This document shows positions 42,000 to 51,757 of a stretch of 64,000 bases of DNA, piece by piece. A program made the position numbers and the translations under genes. Numbering within the stretch: position 1 is the first letter of the stretch; the number at the start of each line of letters is the position of its first letter. The notes under the pieces were generated by a model. That model did not search any database. It worked only from the letters and a program-made list of their open reading frames with translations, and had not been told where the DNA came from. This DNA comes from Pseudomonas fluorescens. Lineage in GTDB: Bacteria > Pseudomonadota > Gammaproteobacteria > Pseudomonadales > Pseudomonadaceae. Where the stretch lies: positions 2,977,001-3,041,000 of the forward strand of contig NZ_CP015637.1 in the NCBI RefSeq assembly GCF_001708445.1. Reading direction: 5' to 3'.

Positions 42000-42494
42000 T
42001 TAGCCGCGTTCGCGGGGAATCAGGCTCTGTAACTGCGCCGCGAGGAAGTTGGCGTCGAAGCCGAAGGTGTCCGGGTCTTTCAGGCCGTTGGTCTTCTTCC
42101 AGAGCCAGTCGTTCTTATCCGCGGGCAATACCAGCGAGACACTGCCATGCCGCGCGGCGGTAAGGCCCATGACCGACACGCAGATCAACCCGCCGGCGCC
42201 CATGACCTCGGGCACGAACTCGACGTTTTTGCCGGTGATCTGCACCGTGAGTTTTTCCGTGTTGAAAGGCGATGTCTCCACCGGCATGCTCGGGCCGCTG
42301 GCCACGTAGGCTTCGCGGTGAACCTCCAGCAAGCCATGGGTCTTGACCGGTTCCAGCCACTGCTCGATCTGCTGGAACAACTCGCCGAGCTTTTGCGCCC
42401 AGCGGGCTGATTGCACATCGAACTGCTGTTTTTTATGCGCTTCGCTATCGGCGTAATGACGAAGCATCTCGCCCAGTTGCTGTACATCGTCCAT
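42000..42494 (-). CDS. Hypothetical cytoplasmic protein (164 aa)
   Basis: ATG 42494 follows AAGGA eight bases away. Residues 5-50 form an amphipathic, Gln-rich helix (YADSEAHKKQQFDVQSARW), followed by a mixed alpha/beta region with VQITGKNVEFVPE and a C-terminal WLWKKTNGLKDPDTFGFDANFL. I do not recognise the family. It has no signal peptide or membrane segment and is separated from the DUF934 gene by its own promoter space. Confidence 0.55.
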   Translation of the reverse strand: MDDVQQLGEMLRHYADSEAHKKQQFDVQSARWAQKLGELFQQIEQWLEPVKTHGLLEVHREAYVASGPSMPVETSPFNTEKLTVQITGKNVEFVPEVMGAGGLICVSVMGLTAARHGSVSLVLPADKNDWLWKKTNGLKDPDTFGFDANFLAAQLQSLIPRERG

Positions 42495-42577
42495 TGCGGA
42501 TTTCCTTGGGTGAGCCCATTTGCGAAACCCGATCATGGCAGATGCGGCGCCTGGCCGTACGATTAACGCCCGCCAGG

Positions 42578-43042
42578 CTATCGCCTGCGAAACAACGGCC
42601 GTGGCTCGATGGCGCTGCGGCCATACAGCACGCTCATCCCCGCCAGGCCCTTGAGGGCATCCTCGGCGGACTTGTCGGCCCGCAGCGCAAACGCATCGAA
42701 CCCGCATTGACGCATATGGCTGAGTTGGTCGCGCAATACATCGCCAATTGCGCGCAACTCACCTTGCCAGCCCAGTCGCGTGCGCAACAGATAGGCTTGG
42801 CTGTAGGCACGTCCATCGCGAAAGCTGGGGAAGTCCAGGGCGATCAGCGGCAAGGTGGCGAGCCAGGGTTGCAGGTGCTCGACCTCATCATCCGGCCCCA
42901 ACCACACACCCTGCCCCGCCTCATAGGCCGCCAACGGCAGGATCAACGGGCCAGGCGCTCGCACCTCGTCGCGCACCAATACCCAGGGATCATCCTCGAC
43001 GATCCGCGCCACACCCTGTTCCAGCCTCAATAGGTTGATCAT
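42578..43042 (-). CDS. DUF934 protein, partner of the nitrite/sulfite reductase
   Basis: The 154-residue protein has ALDFPSFRDGRAYSQAYLLR and the C-terminal Arg-rich tail typical of DUF934, which is found next to sulfite/nitrite reductase genes and is thought to assist them. Its ATG overlaps the reductase stop by four bases, so the two are coupled. It corresponds in position to PA4129 of P. aeruginosa. Confidence 0.8.
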   Translation of the reverse strand: MINLLRLEQGVARIVEDDPWVLVRDEVRAPGPLILPLAAYEAGQGVWLGPDDEVEHLQPWLATLPLIALDFPSFRDGRAYSQAYLLRTRLGWQGELRAIGDVLRDQLSHMRQCGFDAFALRADKSAEDALKGLAGMSVLYGRSAIEPRPLFRRR

Positions 43043-44703
43043 GCCGGCTGCCCCGCGTAGACCCGTTCCTTGAACGGCTCCAGGCCAATGCGCTGCAGCG
43101 TGTCGACAAAACGCTCCTCGCTTTCGCGATAGCGCACGAAGGTGCTGATGACTCGCTCGATCACATCGGGAATTTCCACGGCGCTGAACGATGGCCCGAT
43201 CACTTTGCCCAAGGCGCTGTGCTTGCCCTGAGCGCCACCGAGGGTGATCTGGTACCACTCGCTGCCATTCTTGTCGACGCCAAGAATGCCGATATTGCCG
43301 ATGTGGTGATGGCCGCAGGCATTGATGCAGCCGGAAATATTCAAGCTGATATCACCCAGGTCATGCAGGTAGTCCAGGTTATCGAAACGCTGCTGGATCG
43401 CCTGGGCGATGGGGATCGACTTGGCGTTGGCCAAGGCGCAGAAATCGCCGCCCGGGCAGGCAATGATATCGGTCAACAAGCCGATATTGGCCGCACCCAG
43501 GTCGTGTTCGCAGGCCAGTGTCCACAGGGCATGCAGCTGCTCCTTGGGCACGTCCGGCAGCACGATGTTCTGCTCATGGGCGATGCGTATTTCCCCAAAG
43601 CCGAAACGCTCTGACCACTGCGCCACGGCATCCATTTGCCGGGCGGTCACATCGCCCGGCGGCGCGCTGATTCCCGGCTTGGTGGAAAGCACCACGCTGG
43701 TGTAGCCCGGTACTTTATGTGGCATCACATTACGGCTGACCCAGCGTGCAAAGTGCGGGTTGTCCGCCAGGGCGGTGCCATAAGCCAGGCTGGTGTCGGC
43801 CAGGTGCGCATAGGCCGGTGGGACGAAGGCCGACGCCACACGGGTATATTCGGCGTCGGTCAACTGCGCCGGGCCATCGCGCAGGTACTGCCACTCTTCT
43901 TCCACCTCGCGGGAAAACGCTTCGATCCCCAGGGCCTTGACCAGTATCTTGATGCGCGCCTTGTATTTGTTATCCCGCCGACCGTGGCGGTTGTACACGC
44001 GCAATATCGCCTCGACATAGGACAACAGGTGCTGCCACGGCAACCCCTCGCGAATCATCAGCCCCAGGATTGGCGTGCGCCCCAGCCCACCGCCCACCAT
44101 CACGCGCAACAGCATGTCGCCCTGGCGGTCACGGTAAAGGTACAGGCCGATGTCATGCATCATGATCGCGGCGCGGTCTTCGTCGGCCGAGCAGATGGCG
44201 ATCTTGAACTTGCGGGGCAGGAACAGGAACTCCGGGTTGATGGTCGACCACTGCCGCAGGATCTCCGCCAGCGGGCGCGGGTCCAGAATCTCATCGGCGG
44301 CGACCCCGGCAAAGGCTTCCGTGGTGATATTGCGCACGCAGTTACCGGAGGTCTGGATCGCATGCATGTCGACCTGGGCCAGGCGTTCGAGGATGTCGGG
44401 CACCTGGTGCAGTTCGATCCAGTTGAATTGCAGGTTCTGCCGCGTAGTGAAATGGCCGTAGCCACGGTCGTAATCCCGTGCAATGCCAGCCAGCGTGCGC
44501 AATTGCCCGGCACTCAAGGTGCCGTAGGGGATTGCCACACGCAGCATGTAGGCATGCTTTTGCAGGTATAGGCCGTTTTGCAGGCGCAGAGGCAGGAACT
44601 CCTCCTCGCTCAGGTCGCCGGCGATAAAGCGTTCCACCTGGTCACGAAATTGCGCCACGCGCTCGAACACCAACGCCCGGTCGTATGCGTCGTATTGGTA
44701 CAT
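43039..44703 (-). CDS. Ferredoxin-type nitrite/sulfite reductase (siroheme, 4Fe-4S)
   Basis: The 554-residue protein has two half-domain repeats, the RTRQNLQFNW-like TRQNLQF motif and the cluster/siroheme ligand cysteines in CPGGDFCAL and ISGCINACGHHHIGN. It reduces sulfite or nitrite with six electrons from a ferredoxin-like donor. Context, next to an orphan cytochrome oxidase subunit, points to the PA4130-like enzyme linked to cyanide-tolerant growth rather than to the main assimilatory enzyme, but sulfite assimilation remains possible. GAGG lies before the ATG. Confidence 0.88.
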   Translation of the reverse strand: MYQYDAYDRALVFERVAQFRDQVERFIAGDLSEEEFLPLRLQNGLYLQKHAYMLRVAIPYGTLSAGQLRTLAGIARDYDRGYGHFTTRQNLQFNWIELHQVPDILERLAQVDMHAIQTSGNCVRNITTEAFAGVAADEILDPRPLAEILRQWSTINPEFLFLPRKFKIAICSADEDRAAIMMHDIGLYLYRDRQGDMLLRVMVGGGLGRTPILGLMIREGLPWQHLLSYVEAILRVYNRHGRRDNKYKARIKILVKALGIEAFSREVEEEWQYLRDGPAQLTDAEYTRVASAFVPPAYAHLADTSLAYGTALADNPHFARWVSRNVMPHKVPGYTSVVLSTKPGISAPPGDVTARQMDAVAQWSERFGFGEIRIAHEQNIVLPDVPKEQLHALWTLACEHDLGAANIGLLTDIIACPGGDFCALANAKSIPIAQAIQQRFDNLDYLHDLGDISLNISGCINACGHHHIGNIGILGVDKNGSEWYQITLGGAQGKHSALGKVIGPSFSAVEIPDVIERVISTFVRYRESEERFVDTLQRIGLEPFKERVYAGQPA

Positions 44704-44940
44704 ATCACTGCCTCATCAGGGTGGGCCGCATCCACGGTGCGGCTTCTATGGCACGACTATGCACCTGCGGCGCAGCGCGTTATAGATTCACATCCAGCGA
44801 TAAAAAGCGGATCAGATGGCCTTGGAGCAGCGTTTTCAGGCTGGATGAACTGATCCGCAGTAATGAGATTTTTCTGAGTCTGTTTTGTTTTGCCCACGCT
44901 TCCTACAGTGCCACCACTTGGAACCGTGGGAGGACTGAGC
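44704..44940. promoter_or_regulatory. Divergent promoter region of reductase and ccoN
   Basis: This 237-base gap controls both the reductase/DUF934 pair and the oxidase pair. I looked for an Anr/FNR box (TTGAT-N4-ATCAA) and saw no good match. In P. aeruginosa the corresponding gap contains two more genes (an iron-sulfur protein and the GntR-type regulator MpaR), which are not here. Confidence 0.45.
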
Positions 44941-46368
44941 ATGACTACAGCAACAACCGGACAGGCCTATAACTATAAAGTCGTCCGCCAATTCGTGATC
45001 GCCACCCTCGTGTGGGGCGTGGTGGGCATGGCCATGGGCGTCTGGATCGCCTCGCAACTGGTCTGGCCCGAGATGAACCTTGACCTGCCCTGGACCACCT
45101 TTGGTCGCCTGCGACCGCTGCACACCAGCCTGGTGATCTTCGGTTTTGCCGGCAGTGCGCAATTTGCCGCCAGTTACTACGCGGTACAACGCACCTGCCA
45201 GGTTCGGCTGTTTTCCGACACGCTGGCCGCATTCACCTTCTGGGGCTGGCAGTCAGTGATCGTGATCATGCTGGTCAGCCTGCCACTGGGCTACACCACC
45301 ACCAAGGAATACGCCGAGATCGAGTTCTCCGGCGCGGTGTGGATGACCGTGGTGTGGGTGGCCTATGCCATTGTGTTTTTCACCACCGTGGTGCGGCGCA
45401 AGACCGCGCATATCTACGTGGGCAACTGGTTCTTCGGCGCGTTTATCCTGGTGATCGCGATGCTGCACGTGGTCAATCACCTGGCGATCCCGGTGGACTG
45501 GTTCAAGTCCTATCCGGTCTACGCCGGGGCCACCGACGCGATGGTGCAATGGTGGTACGGACATAACGCCGTAGGATTTTTCCTGACTACCGGTTTTCTC
45601 GGGATGATGTACTACTTCGTGCCCAAACAAGTCGGGCGTCCGGTGTATTCCTATCGCCTGTCCATCGTGCACTTCTGGGCGTTGATCACCCTGTATATCT
45701 GGGCCGGCCCACACCACCTGCACTACACCGCGCTGCCGGACTGGGCACAGTCGCTGGGCATGGCGATGTCATTGATCCTGCTGGCGCCAAGCTGGGGCGG
45801 CATGATCAACGGCATGATGACCTTGTCCGGCGCCTGGCATAAGTTACGCACCGACCCGATCCTGCGCTTTTTGGTGTTGTCGCTTGCGTTCTACGGCACG
45901 TCGACCTTCGAGGGCCCGATGATGGCGATCAAGACGGTCAACGCGCTCTCCCACTACACCGACTGGACCATCGGCCACGTCCACGCCGGAGCCTTGGGCT
46001 GGGTGGCGATGATTACCTTTGGCGCGCTCTACCACATGATCCCCAAGGTATTCGGGCGTGAACAAATGCACAGCGTGCCGCTGATCAACCTGCACTTCTG
46101 GTTGGCGACCATCGGCACGGTGTTGTACATCGCCTCGATGTGGGTCAACGGCATCACCCAGGGCTTGATGTGGCGCGCGGTGAACGATGACGGCACGCTC
46201 ACCTACTCGTTTGTCGAAGCCTTGCAGGCCAGCCACCCCGGCTTTGTGGTGCGTTTTGCCGGCGGCTTGTTCTTTCTCAGCGGCATGCTGCTGATGGCCT
46301 ACAACACCTGGCGCACGGTGCGGGTCGCCGACTTGCATGTGGCCCAGCTCGATGCGCGGATCGCTTGA
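44941..46368 (+). CDS. ccoN4: Orphan cbb3-type cytochrome oxidase catalytic subunit (CcoN4-like)
   Basis: The 475-residue, twelve-helix heme-copper subunit has the low-spin heme His in [13 protein letters not shown], the CuB His in [11 protein letters not shown], the paired His in [14 protein letters not shown] and the heme ligands in [11 protein letters not shown]. No ccoO or ccoP follows, so it must borrow those subunits from a full cbb3 operon elsewhere. CcoN4-containing hybrids in P. aeruginosa are known to be cyanide-tolerant. ATG 44941 follows GGAGGACTGAGC. The symbol rests on context and family likeness. Confidence 0.85.
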   Translation: MTTATTGQAYNYKVVRQFVIATLVWGVVGMAMGVWIASQLVWPEMNLDLPWTTFGRLRPLHTSLVIFGFAGSAQFAASYYAVQRTCQVRLFSDTLAAFTFWGWQSVIVIMLVSLPLGYTTTKEYAEIEFSGAVWMTVVWVAYAIVFFTTVVRRKTAHIYVGNWFFGAFILVIAMLHVVNHLAIPVDWFKSYPVYAGATDAMVQWWYGHNAVGFFLTTGFLGMMYYFVPKQVGRPVYSYRLSIVHFWALITLYIWAGPHHLHYTALPDWAQSLGMAMSLILLAPSWGGMINGMMTLSGAWHKLRTDPILRFLVLSLAFYGTSTFEGPMMAIKTVNALSHYTDWTIGHVHAGALGWVAMITFGALYHMIPKVFGREQMHSVPLINLHFWLATIGTVLYIASMWVNGITQGLMWRAVNDDGTLTYSFVEALQASHPGFVVRFAGGLFFLSGMLLMAYNTWRTVRVADLHVAQLDARIA

Positions 46369-46369
46369 T

Positions 46370-46579
46370 ATGTGGAGTTTCCTCATACTGATATGCCTGT
46401 ATGGCGCGGTGGAGTACTGCCTGCGCGGGCAGACCAACGAGAGCCTGGATGAGGCCAGTCTGATTCCCTTTGCCGACGACCCGGAAGTGGCACGGCGGGT
46501 GGAGCTGGCCACGGGAAAACCGGTCCACGCGGTGGCACCGGAAACCGCCCGGCCGGGCTGGATCAACCTGGACATGTGA
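46370..46579 (+). CDS. Small membrane protein partner of orphan CcoN (PA4134-like)
   Basis: The 69-residue protein has one N-terminal membrane helix (MWSFLILICLYGAVEYCL) and an acidic soluble tail ending GWINLDM. The start ATG lies two bases after the ccoN TGA. Size, topology and place match CcoQ-like or PA4134 proteins, which probably tune assembly or stability of the hybrid oxidase. Confidence 0.75.
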   Translation: MWSFLILICLYGAVEYCLRGQTNESLDEASLIPFADDPEVARRVELATGKPVHAVAPETARPGWINLDM

Positions 46580-46669
46580 AACTGCTCCGGTCATTTGCTC
46601 GGCAACTGCGTATGACTATTCGGCGACCGATGAGTAAGGTGGGGCGACATTCCTTGTCAGGAGCATCGC

Positions 46670-47362
46670 ATGCGCACCATCGGCCTTATCGGCGGCATGA
46701 GCTGGGAGTCCAGCGCCGAGTACTACCGCATCATCAACCAGCACGTGCGCGACCAGCTCGGCCCGCTGCGCTCGGCGCAATTGTTGATGTACAGCGTGGA
46801 CTTCGGCCCGGTGGAACAGGCCCAGCATGCCGGGCGTTGGGACGACGCCGCGCTGATCCTGGAAGATGCCGCGCGCCGCTTGCAGGCCGGGGGAGCCGAG
46901 TGCGTAGTGCTGTGTACCAATACCATGCACCTGGTGGCGCCGCGTATTGAGGCGGCGGTGTCGATCCCATTCCTGCATATCGCCGATGCCGCCAGTGCGG
47001 CGGCCGTCGAAGCGGGCACCTTGACGGTCGGCTTGCTCGGCACGGCGTTCACCATGGAGCAGGACTTTCTCAAATCACGCCTGGCCGCCCAGGGCTTGAC
47101 CGTGCTGGTGCCCGAGGCGCATGAACGCCAGGCGGTACACCGGATCATCTATGAGGAGTTGTGTGTGGGGGTGATCAGCGAGGCGTCCCGCCAGGTATAC
47201 CAGCGGGTGATCGAGTCCCTGGGCGCGCGCGGCGCCCAGGCCATCATCCTCGGGTGTACGGAAATCAGCCTGCTGATCAAGCCGGAACACAGCGACCTGC
47301 CGCTGCTGGACACCACCGAGCTGCATGCGCAGGCTGCGGTGGCGTTTGCCTTGCAGGATTAA
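46670..47362 (+). CDS. Aspartate/glutamate racemase family protein
   Basis: The 230-residue protein starts IGLIGGMSWESSAEYYRIIN and has the two catalytic cysteines in LCTNTMH and LGCTEISLL, with a conserved ETEA-like acidic pocket. It should racemise aspartate or another amino acid without PLP, as in E. coli YgeA (a broad amino-acid racemase). It converges with the GNAT gene, sharing a four-base overlap at the stops. Confidence 0.85.
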   Translation: MRTIGLIGGMSWESSAEYYRIINQHVRDQLGPLRSAQLLMYSVDFGPVEQAQHAGRWDDAALILEDAARRLQAGGAECVVLCTNTMHLVAPRIEAAVSIPFLHIADAASAAAVEAGTLTVGLLGTAFTMEQDFLKSRLAAQGLTVLVPEAHERQAVHRIIYEELCVGVISEASRQVYQRVIESLGARGAQAIILGCTEISLLIKPEHSDLPLLDTTELHAQAAVAFALQD

Positions 47363-47871
47363 GCCGACCGACGCAGGCGCGCCATGCTCAGGGTGTCGAC
47401 GAAGACGCCATCACGCAGGGCGTAATCGCGCAGCCGCCCTTCGACTTCGAAGCCGAACTTGCGATACAGGTTATGCGCGGCTTCGTTGTCGGCATACACC
47501 GTGAGTTCGACACGGTGCAGGTTCATCCAGTTGTCGGCCACGTCCAGCGCAGCGGCCAACAACCGCGAGCCCACCCCCTTGCCTTGCCAAGCCGTGGCCA
47601 CGCCCATGCCGAACGATCCCACATGGGCCTGGCGTACGCGCAGGTACTGTTCCAGGCCAAGCTGGCCAATCACTTCCCCCCCATGCAGCGCCACCAGTTG
47701 GAGCCGCCGCTCGTTGTCCATCACCAGGCGTTTGCGCCAGGTTTCAGCGGACTGGAAAGGCATCTGCAGCACCTGACGGCACACGGCCGGCTCGTTGTAG
47801 AGCGCGGCGACGCCTTCAAGGTGGGCTTCGGTAAAGCGCTGGATCACGATATGGGGTTCAGGCGGGTGCAT
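47359..47871 (-). CDS. GNAT family N-acetyltransferase
   Basis: The 170-residue acetyltransferase has the acetyl-CoA pyrophosphate loop WQGKGVGSRLL, the VELTVYADNEAAHNLYRKFGF motif and the terminal GRLRDYALRDG of RimJ/PhnO-like members (YhhY type). The substrate is unknown; relatives acetylate small amines or amino acids. Confidence 0.85.
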   Translation of the reverse strand: MHPPEPHIVIQRFTEAHLEGVAALYNEPAVCRQVLQMPFQSAETWRKRLVMDNERRLQLVALHGGEVIGQLGLEQYLRVRQAHVGSFGMGVATAWQGKGVGSRLLAAALDVADNWMNLHRVELTVYADNEAAHNLYRKFGFEVEGRLRDYALRDGVFVDTLSMARLRRSA

Positions 47872-47920
47872 TGTGTTTCATCCTTTGAAAGACAAGTGGC
47901 CGCCCAGTGTAGGGGTGGCT

Positions 47921-49066
47921 CTATCGGCGGTGCAACGCCGCCAACCGCCACACCCGCGCAATATCCGCCGACCTCTCCCGCAACAAGCGCGGTGCCTCAC
48001 TGCACGCCTGCTCCAGGCTCATCGGCCCGGAGGGCAAAGCAAAAGCCGCCGCCACCCCATGGGCGTACATCTGCTCGTAGCCCTCGCCCAGGGTGCCGGC
48101 GATCACGATGACAGGGACGTTGTGCCGGTGAGCGATACGCGCCACACCAAACGGGGTTTTGCCCCGCAGGGTCTGGGCGTCGAAGCGGCCTTCGCCGGTG
48201 ATCACCAGGTCGGCGCCGCGTACGGCTTCGTCGAGGCCCACCAGTTCGGCCACCACCTCCACACCGGCGCGGAACTGTGCGCCCAGAAAGGCCTTGGCGG
48301 CGAAGCCCAGGCCACCGGCGGCACCGCTGCCGGGCTCGTCGCGCACGTCCCTGGGCAGGACCTGGGCGCAATGGTCGGCAAAGTGGCCAAGGGCGGCGTC
48401 CAGCTGTTGGACTTGCTCGGGGTTGGCGCCTTTCTGCGGGCCGAAAATCGCCGAGGCGCCGTGGGGACCGCATAACGGATTGTTCACGTCGGCGGCGATG
48501 TCGAAACGCACTTGGGCCAGGCGCGGGTCCAGTTGCTCGAGGCTGATACGTGCCAGTTGGCCCAACGCCAGGCCACCCGGTGCCAGGGCCTGATCTTCGG
48601 CGTCGAACAGTTGCACACCAAGGGCCTGCATGGCCCCCGCGCCGCCGTCGTTGGTCGCGCTGCCACCAATCGCCAGGATGATGCGTTGGGCGCCAGCATC
48701 CAGGGCCGCGCGGATCAGTTCGCCGGTGCCATAGGTGGTGGTCCGGCATGCATCGCGCTGGCCTGGCGGCACCCGTTGCAGGCCACTGGCCTCGGCCATT
48801 TCGATGATGGCGGTGTGGCTGTCGGCCAACCAGCCCCAACGCGCGTCAACCGTCGCGCCGAGCGGGCCGCGTACGCGCTGGTGACGCAGCTCGCCATTGC
48901 ACGCCGCAAGCACCGAATCCACCGTACCTTCACCGCCATCCGCCATCGGGCACTGGATCAACTGTGCATCCGGCCAGACCTGGGCCAAGCCTTCGGCAAT
49001 GGCCTGGGCGACGCCGTCGGCACTCAGGCTGTCCTTGAACGAGTCGGGGGCGATGATGATTTTCAT
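47921..49066 (-). CDS. Glycerate kinase (GlxK/GarK family)
   Basis: The 381-residue kinase starts MKIIIAPDSFKDSLSA and has the GGSATNDGGAGAMQALG motif, VITGEGRFDAQTL, and the C-terminal IAGTLGEGYEQM. It phosphorylates D-glycerate, probably to 2-phosphoglycerate, feeding glucarate/galactarate or glyoxylate catabolism into glycolysis. ATG 49066 follows GGAGAAA. It is followed on the same strand by no other gene of the pathway, but the CdaR regulator and carrier adjoin. Confidence 0.9.
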   Translation of the reverse strand: MKIIIAPDSFKDSLSADGVAQAIAEGLAQVWPDAQLIQCPMADGGEGTVDSVLAACNGELRHQRVRGPLGATVDARWGWLADSHTAIIEMAEASGLQRVPPGQRDACRTTTYGTGELIRAALDAGAQRIILAIGGSATNDGGAGAMQALGVQLFDAEDQALAPGGLALGQLARISLEQLDPRLAQVRFDIAADVNNPLCGPHGASAIFGPQKGANPEQVQQLDAALGHFADHCAQVLPRDVRDEPGSGAAGGLGFAAKAFLGAQFRAGVEVVAELVGLDEAVRGADLVITGEGRFDAQTLRGKTPFGVARIAHRHNVPVIVIAGTLGEGYEQMYAHGVAAAFALPSGPMSLEQACSEAPRLLRERSADIARVWRLAALHRR

Positions 49067-49157
49067 GGGCTTTCTCCGGTTTTTATGACGCCCATGCTGC
49101 CAGTTGGCTCCGGGAATAACGCCGGTCCGATGCACAAGTGCGGGTGGGGTTTGTTGT

Positions 49158-50264
49158 TCATTCGGACAAAGGCTGGGGCAATAGCTGCACGCCAAGGTAC
49201 AGCGCGAGCATGCCATCGAGGGTCAGCGGGTCGACGCCGCTCAGCTCGGCGATGCGTTCCATGCGGTAGCGCAGGCTGTTACGGTGGATACCCAAGGCAT
49301 CGGCGCAAGCCTGGCTTTGCCCATCGTGATCGCACCAGCTGCGCAACGTGGCCAGGAGTTGGCCGTTGCTGTCTTTGGCCAGCACTTTGCGCAAGGGGTT
49401 GAGCAGTTCGTCCAGCGCATCGTCGTTGCGATGGCGCCACAGCATCACCGGCAGACGGTAACGGTTGAGGGTCAACAGGCGCGACTGGGGCAAGATATCG
49501 CGCCCATAGGCCAACAAATCGCCGACCCTGCGGTAGCATCGACGCAATCCCGCCAGCCCATCGGCCTGCCCGCCAACGGCGACGCGCAGGATGTTCCAGC
49601 CCAGGCCCTGAAGCTTCTCCAGCAGGCGGAGGTTGTCCACCGGCACGGCTGCCGGTCGGCACCACAGCAGGGAAAACTGCGCCGAGCTCACACACCAGCT
49701 GTCCGGGTAGCGCGATGTCAGCCAGGCACTCAAGGCCTCCGCCGATTGCCCCACCCCCAATTCGAACAGGTAAGGCGTGCGTGCCATCTGCGGTTTGAGC
49801 CCCAGTTGTTGGGCTTCGTCCACCAGGCGGGGAGAGTCGCCGCTGTCAGCCAGCAACAAGGCGAGCAGATCGTCGCAGCGCTGGCGCCGCCATTGTTGTT
49901 CAACCTGCTGGTGACGTTGGCTGACCAACATTTCGGCGGTCATGCGCACCAGCTCGGCATAGGTGCGCAGCCCTTCCGGCTCGCCGGTGATGCCCAGCAC
50001 GCCGATCAGACGTTGGTCATGCATCAACGGCAGGTTGATACCGGGCTGTACGCCTTTGAGGTGCTTGGCAGTCTGCCCATCGATTTCGACCACGCGGCCA
50101 TTGGCCAATACCAGTTGCGCCCCTTCGTGGCGGGTGTTGATGCGTTCGGGCTCACCGCTGCCGAGGATCAGGCCCTGGCTGTCCATGACGTTGACGTTGT
50201 GGGGCAGGATCGCCATGGTGCGGTCGACGATATCCTGCGCCAAGTCATGATCCAGCTCGAACAT
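49158..50264 (-). CDS. CdaR-type sugar-diacid transcriptional regulator
   Basis: The 368-residue protein has an N-terminal diacid-sensing domain (1-135; QDIVDRTMAILPHNVNVMD), a GGDEF-like middle part, and a C-terminal PucR-type HTH (ALGIHRNSLRYRMERIAELSG). CdaR in E. coli activates glucarate/galactarate/glycerate genes. It lies 91 bases upstream of glycerate kinase and divergent from the MFS carrier, which are its likely targets. A strong AGGAG precedes the ATG. Confidence 0.88.
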   Translation of the reverse strand: MFELDHDLAQDIVDRTMAILPHNVNVMDSQGLILGSGEPERINTRHEGAQLVLANGRVVEIDGQTAKHLKGVQPGINLPLMHDQRLIGVLGITGEPEGLRTYAELVRMTAEMLVSQRHQQVEQQWRRQRCDDLLALLLADSGDSPRLVDEAQQLGLKPQMARTPYLFELGVGQSAEALSAWLTSRYPDSWCVSSAQFSLLWCRPAAVPVDNLRLLEKLQGLGWNILRVAVGGQADGLAGLRRCYRRVGDLLAYGRDILPQSRLLTLNRYRLPVMLWRHRNDDALDELLNPLRKVLAKDSNGQLLATLRSWCDHDGQSQACADALGIHRNSLRYRMERIAELSGVDPLTLDGMLALYLGVQLLPQPLSE

Positions 50265-50437
50265 GGGGCCATCTCCTGGAAAGAAGTCGTTGAAAGGGAG
50301 GGTTGTTCATCGGCACAGCGCAAACGATGCTTCACTGTGCGCGAGCACAAAGACAGCACCCCGCCAGGTGGCCGAGACTCGTTGGGCGATCAACGTTACC
50401 TGCGCATCGCGAAAAATCATAATAAAGAGAGATCCCC

Positions 50438-51748
50438 ATGTCACAGAGCGCCGCTGCCACACTGGCCACCGATGACGATAAAAACGCCATCTACAAGCGC
50501 ATCACCCTGCGCCTGATTCCCTTCATCTTCATCTGCTATCTGTTCAACTACCTCGACCGGGTAAACGTTGGCTTTGCCAAGTTGCAGATGCTCGATGCCT
50601 TGAAGTTCAGCGAAACCGTCTACGGCCTTGGCGCCGGGATTTTCTTTATCGGCTACGTGCTGTGCGGCGTGCCGAGCAACCTGGCGTTGACCAGGTTCGG
50701 CCCACGACGCTGGATTGCATTGATGATGATCGTCTGGGGCACGCTGTCGACCTGCCTGTTGTTTGTCACCACGCCGACGCACTTCTATACCTTGCGCCTG
50801 TTTACCGGTGCCGCAGAAGCGGGCTTCTTTCCCGGCGTGGTGTTGTACCTCTCGCAGTGGTTCCCGACGTTCCGCCGTGGTCGCATCATGGCCTTGTTCA
50901 TGTCGGCGATCCCGGTCTCCGGCTTGCTCGGCAGCCCGTTCTCCGGCTGGATTCTCAACCACTTCGCTGCCGGCCAAGGCGGCCTCGCGGGCTGGCAGTG
51001 GATGTTCCTGCTGCAAGGCATCCCGACCGTGATCCTCGGCGCCCTCGCCTACTTCCTGCTCAGTGACAGCTTCGCCAACGCCAAGTGGCTCAAACCCCAT
51101 GAGCGCGCGGTGCTGGAGGCCGACCAAGCGACGGACTTGGCGAACAAGCCGAAAACCACCACGGACTCCCTGGGAGAAGTGTTCAAGAATCCGGCGATCT
51201 GGGCTTTCGGTCTGATCTACTTCTGCATCCAGAGCGGCGTGTACGCGATCAACTTCTGGCTGCCGTCGATCATCAAGAACCTGGGGTTCAGCGATAACCT
51301 GGTGATTGGCTGGCTCAGCGCGATTCCCTATCTGCTGGCCGCGGTATTCATGTTGCTGGTGGGCCGCTCCGCCGACCTGCGCAAGGAACGGCGCTGGCAC
51401 TTGGTGGTGCCGATGCTGATGGGCGCAATCGGCCTGGTCATCGCGGTGAATTTCGCCACCACGCCGGCCATTGCGATTCTTGGCCTGACCATCGCGACCA
51501 TGGGCGCCCTCACCGGCCTGCCGATGTTCTGGCCGGTACCGACCGCCATGCTCAGCGCAGGCGCAGCAGCCGGTGGCTTGGCGCTGATCAACTCCATGGG
51601 CCAGATGGCCGGCTTCCTCAGCCCGTATATCGTCGGCTTTGTGAAGGATGCCACCGGGTCGACGGATATGGCGCTGTACTTGCTGGCGGCGGTGATTGTC
51701 GCGGGCAGTGTGTTGGCGTTACGCATGACGCGGACCTTGAAGGCCTGA
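50438..51748 (+). CDS. MFS anion:cation symporter (GudP/GarP type)
   Basis: The 436-residue, twelve-helix carrier has the ACS-family N-terminal motif FNYLDRVNVGFAKL and GAAEAGFFPGVVLYLSQWFP, characteristic of hexuronate, glucarate and tartrate permeases. The neighbours suggest uptake of glycerate or sugar diacids. It is preceded by a 173-base divergent promoter and followed by a REPIN. Confidence 0.87.
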   Translation: MSQSAAATLATDDDKNAIYKRITLRLIPFIFICYLFNYLDRVNVGFAKLQMLDALKFSETVYGLGAGIFFIGYVLCGVPSNLALTRFGPRRWIALMMIVWGTLSTCLLFVTTPTHFYTLRLFTGAAEAGFFPGVVLYLSQWFPTFRRGRIMALFMSAIPVSGLLGSPFSGWILNHFAAGQGGLAGWQWMFLLQGIPTVILGALAYFLLSDSFANAKWLKPHERAVLEADQATDLANKPKTTTDSLGEVFKNPAIWAFGLIYFCIQSGVYAINFWLPSIIKNLGFSDNLVIGWLSAIPYLLAAVFMLLVGRSADLRKERRWHLVVPMLMGAIGLVIAVNFATTPAIAILGLTIATMGALTGLPMFWPVPTAMLSAGAAAGGLALINSMGQMAGFLSPYIVGFVKDATGSTDMALYLLAAVIVAGSVLALRMTRTLKA

Positions 51749-51757
51749 CGCCGTTTA

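Noticed and set aside
44704..44940. Anr/FNR box controlling ccoN
   Set aside because: No TTGAT-N4-ATCAA-like site with acceptable match was found in this gap.
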